Source of the DNA: Phaeobacter gallaeciensis
GTDB lineage: Bacteria > Pseudomonadota > Alphaproteobacteria > Rhodobacterales > Rhodobacteraceae
Reading direction: 5' to 3'
Assembly: GCF_001678945.1 (NCBI RefSeq)
Contig: NZ_CP015124.1
Span: 3,076,001 to 3,140,000, forward strand
Length of the DNA stretch: 64,000 bases
Part shown: positions 43,361 to 51,851 of the stretch, one piece after another
Layout: each line of letters starts with the position of its first letter
Numbering within the stretch: position 1 is the stretch's first letter
Translations under genes and position numbers: made by a program
Notes under the pieces: model-generated
Told to the model about the DNA's origin: nothing
The model's database searches: none
What the model saw: only the letters and a program-made list of their open reading frames with translations

Positions 43361-43900
43361 TCAGTCGCCTTCGAATTCGCACAGGACGTGGACGTCCATT
43401 CCGAGATCCTCAAGCTTCTTGCGGCCGCCCAGATCGGGCAGGTCGACAATGAAGGAACAGGAGATGATCTCGCCACCCAGCCGCTCGATCAGCTTGATCC
43501 CAGCGCCTGCGGTTCCGCCGGTGGCCAGCAGATCATCGACCACCAGCACCTTTTCTCCGGGCTGGATGGCATCGTCGTGGATCTCGACAATCGCTTCGCC
43601 GTATTCCAATTGGTATTCTTCGCTGATGGTGGTGCCGGGCAACTTGCCTTTCTTGCGGATCGGCACAAAGCCGACGCTCAGCTGGTGAGCGATGGCGCCA
43701 CCCAGGATGAAACCGCGCGCCTCAAGACCCACGACCTTGTCGATCCGCTCACCGGCGTAGGGGTGCAGCATCTGATCGATGGCCATACGGAACCCGCGCG
43801 GATCGGCGAACAGGGTGGTGACATCGCGGAACATGATCCCTTCGTGCGGGAAATCGACGATGGTGCGGATGTAGTCTTTGACGGCGGTTTTCTTGGGCAT
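43361..43900 (-). CDS. apt: Adenine phosphoribosyltransferase
   Basis: 179 residues. It makes AMP from adenine and PRPP. The PRPP-binding loop [20 protein letters not shown] and the family segments [18 protein letters not shown] and [19 protein letters not shown] are clear. AGGAG six bases upstream fixes the ATG at 43900; longer frames to 44008 are low complexity. The upstream gene mtnP yields adenine, the substrate of this enzyme. Confidence 0.97.
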   Translation of the reverse strand: MPKKTAVKDYIRTIVDFPHEGIMFRDVTTLFADPRGFRMAIDQMLHPYAGERIDKVVGLEARGFILGGAIAHQLSVGFVPIRKKGKLPGTTISEEYQLEYGEAIVEIHDDAIQPGEKVLVVDDLLATGGTAGAGIKLIERLGGEIISCSFIVDLPDLGGRKKLEDLGMDVHVLCEFEGD

Positions 43901-44082
43901 GGAAGGCTCCTGCTTGCGGGAACGGATGGCGCGGATGGGTGCGGCCCGGACCGGTAAAGGGGCACCGGAGCCGCCACGGGGTTTGGCCGAAGCGCGCCGC
44001 CCATGCAAGGAAAACCTTGCGATCCTGGGCCGCCCGGTGCCGCAGAGCGGCGGTGAGCGGGCCCAAAACGATTAGAGGGCGA

Positions 44083-44964
44083 TCAGGCGCTGAGCACGCG
44101 GCCTGCCACCGCATCCAGTTTGGCCAGAACCGCAGGGTCGCGTTTCTCGGGAGCGGTCATGATGGCGTATTCAAGAGCCCGGTCGCAGCCATGCGGACAG
44201 GGCGCGCGCTCGGCGCCCAGAATGCCTGGCAGGCGACGCACGAGTTCACGCCCGTTGCTGGAGTTGCCCTGTAGCGTGGCCAGGATCTCGGTGATGTCCA
44301 CGGCGCCGTGGTCGGGGTGCCAGCTGTCGTAGTCGGTCACCATCGCGATGGAGGCGTAGCACAGCTCTGCTTCGCGGGCGAGTTTGGCCTCGGGCATGTT
44401 GGTCATGCCGATCACGTCGCAGCCCCAGCTTTCGCGGTACATTTTGCTTTCCGCCACCGAGGAGAACTGCGGCCCCTCCATGCAAAGATAGGTGCCGCCG
44501 CGGTGCACGGTGATCCCGGCATCGCGCGCTGCCGCCTCGGCCGCATCGCTGAGCCGCTCGCAAGTGGGGTGGGCGACGCTGACATGGGCGACGCAGCCGG
44601 TCCCGAAGAAGGATTTTTCCCGTGCAAAGGTGCGGTCGATGAACTGATCGACGATGACGAAATCGCCCGGCGCCATGTTTTCGCGAAAAGACCCGCAGGC
44701 AGAGACGGAAAACACATCTGTAACGCCCAGCCGTTTCAGCGCGTCGATATTGGCGCGGTAGGGCACTTCGGTCGGGGAATGCACGTGGCCACGCCCATGC
44801 CGCGGCAGGAAGGCCATTTTCACGCCGTCCAGCGTGCCGGTCAGGATCTGGTCCGAGGGCGTACCCCAGGGGGTTTCAACGCTGACCCACTCGGCCCCGT
44901 CCAGCCCGTCGATATCGTAGATGCCGGAGCCGCCGATGACGGCGATCATGGTGTCCTTGGTCAC
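44083..44964 (-). CDS. mtnP: S-methyl-5'-thioadenosine phosphorylase
   Basis: 293 residues, purine phosphorylase family. Motifs: IGGSGIYDIDGLD, FLPRHGRGHVHSPTEVPYRA and IGMTNMPEAKLAREAELCYA. It splits methylthioadenosine into adenine and 5-methylthioribose 1-phosphate. The start is GTG at 44964 with GGAG eight bases upstream; the ATG at 44949 with AAGGA is also good, so the start is open within five codons. It lies about 180 bases upstream of apt on the same strand, and together they salvage adenine from polyamine and quorum-signal synthesis. Confidence 0.96.
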   Translation of the reverse strand: MTKDTMIAVIGGSGIYDIDGLDGAEWVSVETPWGTPSDQILTGTLDGVKMAFLPRHGRGHVHSPTEVPYRANIDALKRLGVTDVFSVSACGSFRENMAPGDFVIVDQFIDRTFAREKSFFGTGCVAHVSVAHPTCERLSDAAEAAARDAGITVHRGGTYLCMEGPQFSSVAESKMYRESWGCDVIGMTNMPEAKLAREAELCYASIAMVTDYDSWHPDHGAVDITEILATLQGNSSNGRELVRRLPGILGAERAPCPHGCDRALEYAIMTAPEKRDPAVLAKLDAVAGRVLSA

Positions 44965-45088
44965 GTCCTATTCTCCTGCTGATGTTGCTTCTTGGGTATG
45001 CGCAAGACGGCGCCCTTTTGGCAAGCCCCGCTGTCTCACGATGCCGAAACCGGATGGGCTGGGCACGCAGGTGACCCCGTGCGAGAGG

Positions 45089-45499
45089 TCAGCGCTTTGG
45101 TGTCGATGCGCGGGTCAAGGCGCTATCCATCATGCGCCGGAAGGTGGGGCACTGACTGTGGTCCGGAGCAGTGCAATCTGCCACGTGGCGCAGCGCACGG
45201 GACAGGACACGGAGCTCTCGGATGCGCTGCTCGACCTCATCTGCGCGCGCGTGCAGTCTTTGGCGGTCCAGATCGAACCCGTCTGCATTGCCCAGCATGG
45301 CGCCTATCTCTTGCAGGCTGAACCCGGCGGCCCGTCCCATGGCAATGAGCGCGAGCCGGTCCAGAACGCTGTCGTCATACTGACGTCGCAAGCCCTTCCG
45401 GCTGTCGGCGCGGATCAGGCCGATATCTTCGTAGTATCGCAGGGCAGAGGGTTTGACGCCGCTGCACCGGGCAACCTCGGCGATATCCAGGGATTTCAT
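45089..45499 (-). CDS. MerR-family transcriptional regulator
   Basis: 136 residues. N-terminal MerR helix-turn-helix (DIAEVARCSGVKPSALRYYE then IGLIRADSRKGLRRQY), then a coiled-coil helix DLDRQRLHARADEVEQRIRE. Near the end, Cys-x7-Cys (VADCTAPDHSQC) could bind a metal or be redox-active, but the metal-binding loops of CueR or SoxR are not matched. GAGG five bases upstream fixes the ATG at 45499. It is divergent from the DUF2938 gene; a palindrome in the gap is the likely operator. Confidence 0.87.
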   Translation of the reverse strand: MKSLDIAEVARCSGVKPSALRYYEDIGLIRADSRKGLRRQYDDSVLDRLALIAMGRAAGFSLQEIGAMLGNADGFDLDRQRLHARADEVEQRIRELRVLSRALRHVADCTAPDHSQCPTFRRMMDSALTRASTPKR

Positions 45500-45506
45500 C
45501 TTGACC

Positions 45507-45520
45507 TCAAGCTGGCTTGA
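45507..45520. promoter_or_regulatory. Palindrome between merR and the DUF2938 gene
   Basis: TCAAGC-TG-GCTTGA, a perfect 6-base inverted repeat, eight bases before the MerR start codon. Likely MerR autoregulatory site, or part of a longer operator that controls the divergent gene. Confidence 0.5.
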
Positions 45521-45572
45521 ATTTGCACACCTCAGATCTCTAGCAGTTTGAGTTATGAAACAGGAGCAAATT

Positions 45573-46079
45573 ATGGAGATACATTGGAGCCTGATCTGGC
45601 AGGTCACTTTCGTTGGAAGCGTTGCAACTGCGCTGATTGATGTCGCAGCATGGGCGCGGGGCCGCTGGATGGGCGTGCCGGGGCCGAACTGGGGACTTGT
45701 CGCACGCTGGGTGTTGGGTCTTTTCCAAGGACGCTTGATGTTGGGCGCCGGGGGAAAGAAGATGCCCCCAAGGGGTTTTGAAACCGCGCTGGGTTGGATG
45801 TTTCACTATGCGGTGGGGGGCGCGCTAGCCTTCGGCCTGTGCGGCATAGTCGGCGCAGGATGGCTTCAGGCTCCTGCCCTTGGCCTGTCGCTTGGCTACG
45901 GAGTATTGACAGTGGTCTTGCCCTTTTGCCTGTTGCAGCCCGCAATGGGTTTGGGATTTGCCGCCCGCAAGACAGCCTTTCCGTGGCGCGCTCGATTGAA
46001 CAGTCTGATCACGCATGGTCTTTTTGGGTTTGGTCTGTTTTTGGGCAGTGCGCTATTGCAGGTGATTTCAGCCCGCTAA
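45573..46079 (+). CDS. DUF2938 membrane protein
   Basis: 168 residues with about four membrane helices: WQVTFVGSVATALIDVAAW, MFHYAVGGALAFGLCGIVG, LGYGVLTVVLPFCLLQPAM and LITHGLFGFGLFLGSALLQV. It matches the DUF2938 pattern (GLVARWVLGLFQGR and KTAFPWRARLNSLITHGLFG). Function unknown. AGGAG six bases before the ATG at 45573 favours this start over 45555. Divergent from the MerR gene and therefore probably its target. Confidence 0.82.
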   Translation: MEIHWSLIWQVTFVGSVATALIDVAAWARGRWMGVPGPNWGLVARWVLGLFQGRLMLGAGGKKMPPRGFETALGWMFHYAVGGALAFGLCGIVGAGWLQAPALGLSLGYGVLTVVLPFCLLQPAMGLGFAARKTAFPWRARLNSLITHGLFGFGLFLGSALLQVISAR

Positions 46080-46090
46080 CCAAAGGGCGA

Positions 46091-46167
46091 GAGGAGGTCA
46101 GATCGGATCACGAGCCTTGCCCCCAAGGCCAGTTTCAGCTAGGGGCGGGCCACAACGTGACCTCCTC
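46091..46167 (+). repeat. Long-range inverted repeat in the leader of the SulP gene
   Basis: GAGGAGGTCA (46091-46100) and TGACCTCCTC (46158-46167) are perfect 10-base complements separated by 57 bases, ending 18 bases before the SulP start codon. If transcribed they could fold into one stem; the purine arm itself looks like a ribosome-binding site. Confidence 0.5.
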
Positions 46168-46185
46168 CAACCGCAGGTATTCTTG

Positions 46186-47829
46186 ATGAAACGCGCCGCC
46201 ATGGCCCTTTTGGCCAATCGTATTTCCCCGCCGAACCTATCCATCATGCAGGACGAGGGCTGGTCCGTGGGCCGCGTGCGCACCGAGCTGTTGTCGGGGC
46301 TGACCGTGGCGCTGGCGCTGGTCCCCGAGGCGGTGGCTTTTGCCTTTGTCGCCGGGGTGCACCCGCTGGTGGGGCTTTACGCGGCCTTTATGGTGGGGTT
46401 GATCACGGCGCTGATCGGCGGACGGCCCGGCATGATCTCGGGGGCGACCGGGGCGCTTGCGGTGGTCATGGTGGCGCTGGTGGCGGAACACGGCGTCGAG
46501 TATCTTTTTGCAACCGTGGTGCTGATGGGCATCCTGCAGGTGATCGCCGGGGTGATGCATTGGGGTAAATTCATCCGTCTGGTGCCGCATCCGGTGATGC
46601 TGGGCTTTGTGAACGGTCTGGCCATCGTTATTTTCCTGGCGCAGCTCACCCAGTTCAAGGTCCCCGGCAGCGGTGGCACCGAGTGGTTGTCCGGCCTGTC
46701 GCTTTATATGATGCTGGGGCTGGTGGCCCTGACCATGGCGATTATCTGGGGCACGCCCAAGATCACCTCGGTGATCCCGGCGCCGCTGGCGGGCATTGGC
46801 ATCGTGGCAATCCTCGTGATCGCACTGGGCCTTGATGTGCCGCGGGTCGGCGATCTGGCCTCGATCGAAGGCGGCTTTCCGGCCTTTCACAATCCCTTTG
46901 GTGATGGCATTGGCCTTTATGGGACTGCGCTGGCGCCGTTCAATCTGGAAACCCTTGAGATCATCCTGCCCTATGCGGTGATCCTGGCCGCCATTGGTCT
47001 GATCGAAAGCCTGCTGACGCTGAACCTGGTGGGCGAAATCACCGGCAAGCGCGGCGGTGCCAGCCAGGAGTGCATCGCGCAGGGTACCTCGAATATCGTC
47101 ACTGGTTTCTTCGGCGGCATGGGCGGCTGCGCCATGATCGGCCAGTCGATGATTAACGTGAAATCGGGTGGCCGCACCCGGATTGCGGGCATCGCGGCTG
47201 CGCTGTTCCTGTTGACCTTTATCGTCGTGGCTTCGCCGCTGATCGAACAGATCCCGCTGGCGGCGCTGGTGGGGGTGATGTTCATGGTGGTGATCGGCAC
47301 CTTCGCCTGGAACAGTCTCAAGATCATGACCAAGGTGCCGCTGATGGATGCCTTTGTGATCGTGCTGGTGACGGTGGTGACGGTGATGACCGACCTTGCC
47401 ATCGCCGTGGTGGTCGGGGTGATCGTCTCGGCGCTGGCCTATGCCTGGAACAACGCGCGCCGCATTCACGCCCGCACCCGCGAATCCGCCAGCGACAAGG
47501 GTGCGAAGGTCTATGAAATCGAAGGTCCGCTGTTCTTTGGCTCCACCGATGGTTTTATCGAGCTCTTCGACGTGGCAGCCGATCCCGAGCGTGTGATCGT
47601 CGATTTTGCCAATAGCCGGGTGGTGGACCAGTCTGCTCTGCAGGCGATCGAGGCGCTGGCCGGAAAGTACGAGGAGGAGGGCAAGACCATCGTGCTGCGT
47701 CACCTCAGCCGTGATTGCCACCAGCTCCTGTCCAAGGCCGGCCACTTGATGGTCGACAGCGACGATGACCCGGAATACGCGCTGGCGGTGGATTACTCGG
47801 TTAAGACCGGGGTGCTGGGCGGCCACTGA
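46186..47829 (+). CDS. SulP-family anion transporter with STAS domain
   Basis: 547 residues. Ten or more membrane helices with the SulP signature (LTVALALVPEAVAFAFVAGV, GATGALAVVMVALVAEHGVE, GGMGGCAMIGQSMINVKSGG) and a C-terminal STAS domain (YEIEGPLFFGSTDGFIELF, VIVDFANSRVVDQSALQAIE). SulP proteins carry bicarbonate, sulfate or organic acids with sodium or protons; bicarbonate is common for marine bacteria, but the substrate is inferred. ATG at 46186 fits the family start (AGG upstream). The next gene is convergent and a strong terminator follows. Confidence 0.92.
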   Translation: MKRAAMALLANRISPPNLSIMQDEGWSVGRVRTELLSGLTVALALVPEAVAFAFVAGVHPLVGLYAAFMVGLITALIGGRPGMISGATGALAVVMVALVAEHGVEYLFATVVLMGILQVIAGVMHWGKFIRLVPHPVMLGFVNGLAIVIFLAQLTQFKVPGSGGTEWLSGLSLYMMLGLVALTMAIIWGTPKITSVIPAPLAGIGIVAILVIALGLDVPRVGDLASIEGGFPAFHNPFGDGIGLYGTALAPFNLETLEIILPYAVILAAIGLIESLLTLNLVGEITGKRGGASQECIAQGTSNIVTGFFGGMGGCAMIGQSMINVKSGGRTRIAGIAAALFLLTFIVVASPLIEQIPLAALVGVMFMVVIGTFAWNSLKIMTKVPLMDAFVIVLVTVVTVMTDLAIAVVVGVIVSALAYAWNNARRIHARTRESASDKGAKVYEIEGPLFFGSTDGFIELFDVAADPERVIVDFANSRVVDQSALQAIEALAGKYEEEGKTIVLRHLSRDCHQLLSKAGHLMVDSDDDPEYALAVDYSVKTGVLGGH

Positions 47830-47858
47830 CCGTCTGGGTCAAGTCTGGAAAATTGAAT

Positions 47859-47887
47859 GGGGCCTCCAGATGCGGAGGCCCCTTTTT
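47859..47887 (+). terminator. Intrinsic terminator after the SulP gene
   Basis: GGGGCCTCC-AGATGC-GGAGGCCCC, a 9-base perfect stem, followed by TTTTT. The 230 bases from here to the acetyltransferase stop contain no supportable gene. Confidence 0.92.
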
Positions 47888-48119
47888 GATGTGTGTAGGG
47901 TATTAAGGGAGAAGTCTCGGGCTCACCAAAGCAGCAGCCCCGGATCCGCCCACGCGCGGCCTGTCTGTCACGAACCCTGTCCCGCGCGACAAGCAAAATG
48001 GCCGTATCCACGCCCTTCTCAGGGGCGCGGAACCTCGGCAATTTGGCTTGCACGTGGTCCGGCATCGTGCCCGCAGGCTTGCGTCGAGGGCGGCTCCGAA
48101 GCAGCAGCTTGGGCAGGTG

Positions 48120-48761
48120 TCAGTCTGGCGCGAGGCTTTCGAGCATATCGAGATCGCCGGACAGCAGCGCAGGCTCGGCGCGCAGGATCAGATCGACAGG
48201 CCAGTCCCACCATTTGAGGGCCAGAAGCCGCGCGATCTGGGGTTTTGAAAACCGGAACCGTTCGGCGCGTCCGGGATTGCCGGTGACGATTCCATAGGCC
48301 GGAACCGAGCCGCGCACCACAGCGCCTGCGCCGATGATGGCGCCATCGCCGATGCGCGCACCGGGCAGGATTATCGCGCCATAGCCGATCCAGACGTCAT
48401 TACCGATCACGGTATCGCGGGTGTCGGGCTGAAAACCTGCCATCTGCGCGGGGTCGAAGACCGGGAAGGGGTAGCAGCTGAGCCCGTCCTGCCCGTGGTT
48501 GGCCGAGGCGGTGATGAAACGCGCGCCATGGGCGATCTGGCAAAAGCGTCCGATCACCAGCCTTTCGCGGGCACCGGGGAACAGGTAGGGCGCCAGATGC
48601 GACGCCCAGTCCTTTGGCGGATCGAAATCCGAGGCATAGCTGTAGTCGCCCACCTGGAAATTGGGATGGTCCACCGCGCGCGACAGCATCACGGTGCCCG
48701 CATGGGGCGTGCCGTCTGGCAGGATAATCGGGTGGCGCAGGCCGGGATCGGGAAGGGGCAT
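48120..48761 (-). CDS. CatB-type hexapeptide-repeat O-acetyltransferase
   Basis: 213 residues with left-handed beta-helix repeats: [31 protein letters not shown] (active-site His region), then [20 protein letters not shown] and [20 protein letters not shown], ending in [15 protein letters not shown]. This is the xenobiotic/streptogramin acetyltransferase (CatB/Vat) branch, but chromosomal members often act on sugars or unknown acceptors. It follows the flavin reductase gene by eight bases on the same strand, so they are an operon of two. Confidence 0.87.
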   Translation of the reverse strand: MPLPDPGLRHPIILPDGTPHAGTVMLSRAVDHPNFQVGDYSYASDFDPPKDWASHLAPYLFPGARERLVIGRFCQIAHGARFITASANHGQDGLSCYPFPVFDPAQMAGFQPDTRDTVIGNDVWIGYGAIILPGARIGDGAIIGAGAVVRGSVPAYGIVTGNPGRAERFRFSKPQIARLLALKWWDWPVDLILRAEPALLSGDLDMLESLAPD

Positions 48762-48769
48762 GATGGGGC

Positions 48770-49375
48770 TCAGTCGTCGGGGCGGGCCAGCGAGAAGACC
48801 TCGGTCACGCGGGAATAATCGCGGTAACCAAGGCGGGCCAGCGGTTCAAATGTGGTGACGTCGAACATGCCGTCCTTCATGCAGTCATCGCGCAGGTGCA
48901 CGCCGGTCACTTCGCCAAAGGCGACGCGGTTGGAGACTCCGGGCAGCGTCACGATCTTGGTCAGCTTGCACTCCAGCGCGGCGGGGGCACCGGCAATGCG
49001 GGCGCAATTGATGGTCTGGCAGTCCTCGGCGGTAAGACCCGCATGGGCGAATTCATCGACCTCTTTGCCCAAGGTCTGCGAGCTGGCATTCATCGCATCG
49101 CGCATGGCGTAGGAGACGATATTGACGCAGAAGACGCCGGTCTCCTCGATATTGGCCATGCTGTCCTTGGTGTTGTCCTGGTCTTCCTTGCTGCCGGTGG
49201 AGGCAAACATCACCTGCGGTGGGGTATAGGCGACGCCGTTGAAAAAGGAATAGGGCGCCAGGTTGTTGACACCGTCAGCCGAGCGGGACGAGATCCAGCC
49301 GATCGGGCGCGGCGTGATTACGGCGTTGAACGGGTTATGGGGCAGGCCGTGGCCGTCTTCGGGGCGGTAGAACAT
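48770..49375 (-). CDS. Flavin reductase-like FMN-binding protein
   Basis: 201 residues of the flavin reductase (PF01613-type) family: [40 protein letters not shown] (FMN-binding), [20 protein letters not shown] and LVKIVTL-like [13 protein letters not shown]. It likely binds FMN and reduces flavin with NAD(P)H, or acts with a partner oxygenase that is not seen nearby. The ATG at 49375 has GGAG six bases upstream; upstream in-frame starts lack this. Next gene downstream is the hexapeptide acetyltransferase. Confidence 0.85.
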   Translation of the reverse strand: MFYRPEDGHGLPHNPFNAVITPRPIGWISSRSADGVNNLAPYSFFNGVAYTPPQVMFASTGSKEDQDNTKDSMANIEETGVFCVNIVSYAMRDAMNASSQTLGKEVDEFAHAGLTAEDCQTINCARIAGAPAALECKLTKIVTLPGVSNRVAFGEVTGVHLRDDCMKDGMFDVTTFEPLARLGYRDYSRVTEVFSLARPDD

Positions 49376-49464
49376 GCGCATCTCCAATTGTTTGCTCAAT
49401 GCTTAGGCCCGTGCTAGGGCGAATTCCACCCCTTTACGGGTGATTTCGCGGAGGCGTGAGTGGC

Positions 49465-49962
49465 GTGATCGAACTGAAACCGGAGCAGCCGGACGACCGC
49501 TGGGAAGTGGAGGCGCTTTATGATCTGTGCTTTGCGCCGGGGCGTGAGGCGCTGTCGTCCTATCGGTTGCGCGATGAGGTTCCGCCGGTTTCGGGCCTCA
49601 GCCTTGTGGCGCGGGATGAACAGGGCATTCTGGCCGGTGCGATCCGGTTCTGGCCGGTGCATGTGGGCACGGCGGATGCGCTGTTGCTGGGGCCGGTGGC
49701 GGTACACCCGACCCACCAGGGGGAGGGGCTGGGCGGGTCCCTGATCCGGGACAGCCTTGCGCGGGCCGCCGATTCTGGCTGGGCGCGCGTCATGCTGGTG
49801 GGCGATGCGCCCTATTACCGCCGGTTTGGCTTCGAGAAGCTTGAGGGCGTGTTGATGCCGCCGCCCACCAACCCCGACCGGGTGCTGGGGCTGGCGCTGA
49901 CCGCGGATGCCTGGGACGGTGTTGACGGAGATGTGACCCGCTGGACCCGCATGCAGGATTAA
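49465..49962 (+). CDS. GNAT N-acetyltransferase (YhbS-like)
   Basis: 165 residues. The acetyl-CoA loop is LGPVAVHPTHQGEGLGGSLI (Q-x-x-G-x-G/A) and RVMLVGDAPYYRRFGFEKL is the C-terminal acetyltransferase segment. Substrate unknown. I chose the GTG at 49465 because GGAGG stands ten bases before it; the in-frame GTG at 49456 is only one base from that site. It is divergent from the flavin reductase gene. Confidence 0.85.
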   Translation: MIELKPEQPDDRWEVEALYDLCFAPGREALSSYRLRDEVPPVSGLSLVARDEQGILAGAIRFWPVHVGTADALLLGPVAVHPTHQGEGLGGSLIRDSLARAADSGWARVMLVGDAPYYRRFGFEKLEGVLMPPPTNPDRVLGLALTADAWDGVDGDVTRWTRMQD

Positions 49963-50062
49963 GCGGTCGATCCCGCTTCAACTGGGGGCCTTTTCTCTGC
50001 TATCGTAAAAGGAGGATAGGGGCTGTATCCACAGAAACCCTGCAAGCCCAGGTGGTGCCACA

Positions 50063-50542
50063 TTGAACAGATCCGCTCTGTCTGCCATTTCAAAGTCGGG
50101 GACGGGGACCGCAACCCAGGTCGCGGCGCTGTGTTTTCGCATCACTAAGACCGGCAAGCCGCGGATTCTGATGATCACGTCGCGGGGAACCGGGCGCTGG
50201 ATCTTGCCGAAAGGCTGGCCGATCCCGGGGCGCAGCCTGGCCGAATCCGCAGCCATCGAAGCCTGGGAGGAAGCGGGCGTGCGGGGCGTTCCGGTGGACA
50301 ACTGCCTGGGTGAGTTTACCTATGACAAATGGCGCAGCGAATTATCACCTGTGCCCTGTGTCGTGCGGGTCTATCCCGTCATCGTGACGGCCCTGCAGGA
50401 TGAGTTCCCCGAACGGCATCAGCGCCAGCGGGCGTGGACATCCCCGCGCAAGGCTGCGGGGTTGGTGCAGGAAAAGGCGCTGAAGAAAATTCTTACCCGG
50501 TTTGATCCTGATGGGATCGGCTCTGAACTTTTCAACTCTTGA
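50063..50542 (+). CDS. NUDIX hydrolase with altered Nudix box
   Basis: 159 residues, similar to diphosphoinositol-polyphosphate phosphohydrolase-type Nudix proteins: RWILPKGWPIPGRSLAESAA then IEAWEEAGVRG. The box consensus G-x5-E-x7-R-E-U-x-E-E-x-G-U is kept at the catalytic EExG part, but the first Glu is Arg and the Arg of REU is Ile. The start is TTG at 50063 with AGGTGG seven bases upstream. It should hydrolyse a nucleoside diphosphate-linked compound; which one is unknown. Confidence 0.85.
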   Translation: MNRSALSAISKSGTGTATQVAALCFRITKTGKPRILMITSRGTGRWILPKGWPIPGRSLAESAAIEAWEEAGVRGVPVDNCLGEFTYDKWRSELSPVPCVVRVYPVIVTALQDEFPERHQRQRAWTSPRKAAGLVQEKALKKILTRFDPDGIGSELFNS

Positions 50543-50592
50543 AGTGAGGTGAGGGGAACGCGTAATGGGCAGTATCCGCTGCGAGAAACGAG

Positions 50593-51111
50593 ATGATACA
50601 GTATAGTCTGAAATGCGCCGAGGGTCACAGCTTTGACAGCTGGTTCCAGTCGGCTGCTGCCTTTGACAAACTGGCCGCCGCCGGGATGGTGTCCTGCGCC
50701 ATCTGCGGTTCGCAAAAGGTGGAGAAGGCCATTATGGCGCCGCATGTGCGTCCCGGTCGCAAGTCTGTTTCCCCCTCAATTGACCCCGATACCGACGCCG
50801 CGTCCGCGCAGGCAGGCGGAGCTTCGCCGCAGGCTTCTGTTCCTGCCCAGGTGCCGGAGGGGGTGCCAGGTGCGCTCAGTGCTCCTGCCAGCGAGCAGGA
50901 AAAGGCCCTCCGCGAGCTGCGGCGCCAGGTCGAGGAGAACTCGGACTACGTCGGAAAGGACTTCGTCTCGGAAGCGCGTGCCATGCATTTGGGCGATGCG
51001 CCCGAACGGGCAATTCACGGCGAGGCGCGGCTGGACGAGGCAAAGGCATTGATCGAGGACGGGGTGCCGGTTTTGCCGCTGCCTTTCGGTCCGACGCGAA
51101 AAACGAATTAA
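50593..51111 (+). CDS. DUF1178 family protein
   Basis: 172 residues. The N-terminus MIQYSLKCAEGHSFDSWFQS with the later CAICGSQKVEKAIMAPHV gives a small zinc-ribbon-like pattern. The middle is a variable Ala/Pro/Ser-rich linker (residues 58-95), and the C-terminal part LRRQVEENSDYVGKDFVSEA, GEARLDEAKALIEDGVPVLP is typical of DUF1178. Function unknown; conserved in alpha- and betaproteobacteria. It is 12 bases upstream of the SDR gene and 50 bases after the Nudix gene. Confidence 0.9.
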   Translation: MIQYSLKCAEGHSFDSWFQSAAAFDKLAAAGMVSCAICGSQKVEKAIMAPHVRPGRKSVSPSIDPDTDAASAQAGGASPQASVPAQVPEGVPGALSAPASEQEKALRELRRQVEENSDYVGKDFVSEARAMHLGDAPERAIHGEARLDEAKALIEDGVPVLPLPFGPTRKTN

Positions 51112-51123
51112 AGGGACAGGCAT

Positions 51124-51765
51124 ATGCACGCAGTTGTGACCGGGGCGAGCCGGGGCATTGGCCGGGAGCTGGTAAAGCAGCTCACAGAGGCCGGGCACGA
51201 GGTGACAGGCACCTCGCGGGATCATTCCTCGGGGGTGCGGCTTGATGTCTGCGATTCCGGCCAGCAGGCGCGATTTGCCGCCCACCTGGGCGACAAGCCG
51301 GTTGATCTTCTGGTCTGCAACGCTGGTGTCTATATCGACAAAGGCATGGCGCTGGAGGATTACACCACTGAGGTCTGGAGCAAGTCCCTGGCGGTGAATG
51401 TCACCGGCGTGTTCCTGACTGTGCAGGCGCTGCTGCCGAACCTGCGCCTGTCGGATAACCCGAAAATCGCGATCATTTCTTCCCAGATGGCCAGCCATGC
51501 CCGCGCCCCAGGGGGCAGCTATGCCTATCGCGCCTCAAAGGCGGCGGCGCTGAACATCGGGCGCAATCTGGCGACGGATTTGAAACCTGAAGGTATTTCG
51601 GTCGGGATCTATCATCCCGGCTGGGTGCGCACTGATATGGGCGGCAGCGAAGGGGATATCTCGGTCCAGGAAGCGGCGGCTGGGTTGATGCATGAATTCG
51701 ACGTGCTGACACTGCAGACGACAGGCTGCTTTCACACCTGGGATGGCCGTATTCACGCCTTCTGA
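51124..51765 (+). CDS. Short-chain dehydrogenase/reductase
   Basis: 213 residues. Rossmann motif VVTGASRGIGRELVKQLTEA, NAG motif LLVCNAGVYIDKG and catalytic SSQMASHARAPGGSYAYRAS with K following (Ser...YxxxK) are complete. It is a short classical SDR of the C-factor/sepiapterin-like type, so it reduces or oxidises a small carbonyl with NAD(P)H. The substrate is unknown. A terminator follows. Confidence 0.9.
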   Translation: MHAVVTGASRGIGRELVKQLTEAGHEVTGTSRDHSSGVRLDVCDSGQQARFAAHLGDKPVDLLVCNAGVYIDKGMALEDYTTEVWSKSLAVNVTGVFLTVQALLPNLRLSDNPKIAIISSQMASHARAPGGSYAYRASKAAALNIGRNLATDLKPEGISVGIYHPGWVRTDMGGSEGDISVQEAAAGLMHEFDVLTLQTTGCFHTWDGRIHAF

Positions 51766-51791
51766 GCCGAACCAACGCGTGTCGCCAAATG

Positions 51792-51823
51792 AAAACGCCA
51801 GAGCGGTCAGGCTCTGGCGTTTT
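51792..51823. terminator. Bidirectional intrinsic terminator after the SDR gene
   Basis: AAAACGCCAGAGC and GCTCTGGCGTTTT form a 13-base perfect stem with a 6-base loop. T-rich ends on both strands serve the convergent SDR and pseudoprotease genes. Confidence 0.88.
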
Positions 51824-51851
51824 GCTTTATGTGCAGGTCTTTTCTACGTCG

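Noticed and set aside
44052-44068. GCGGGCCCAAAACG as a fourth copy of the intergenic repeat
   Set aside because: Only the GGGCCCAA core is shared; the end block GGCGGGAG is missing at the expected distance.
46237-47826. 529-codon open frame on the minus strand
   Set aside because: Antisense to the SulP gene; rich in His, Arg, Asp and Gln with no recognisable family and no ribosome site.
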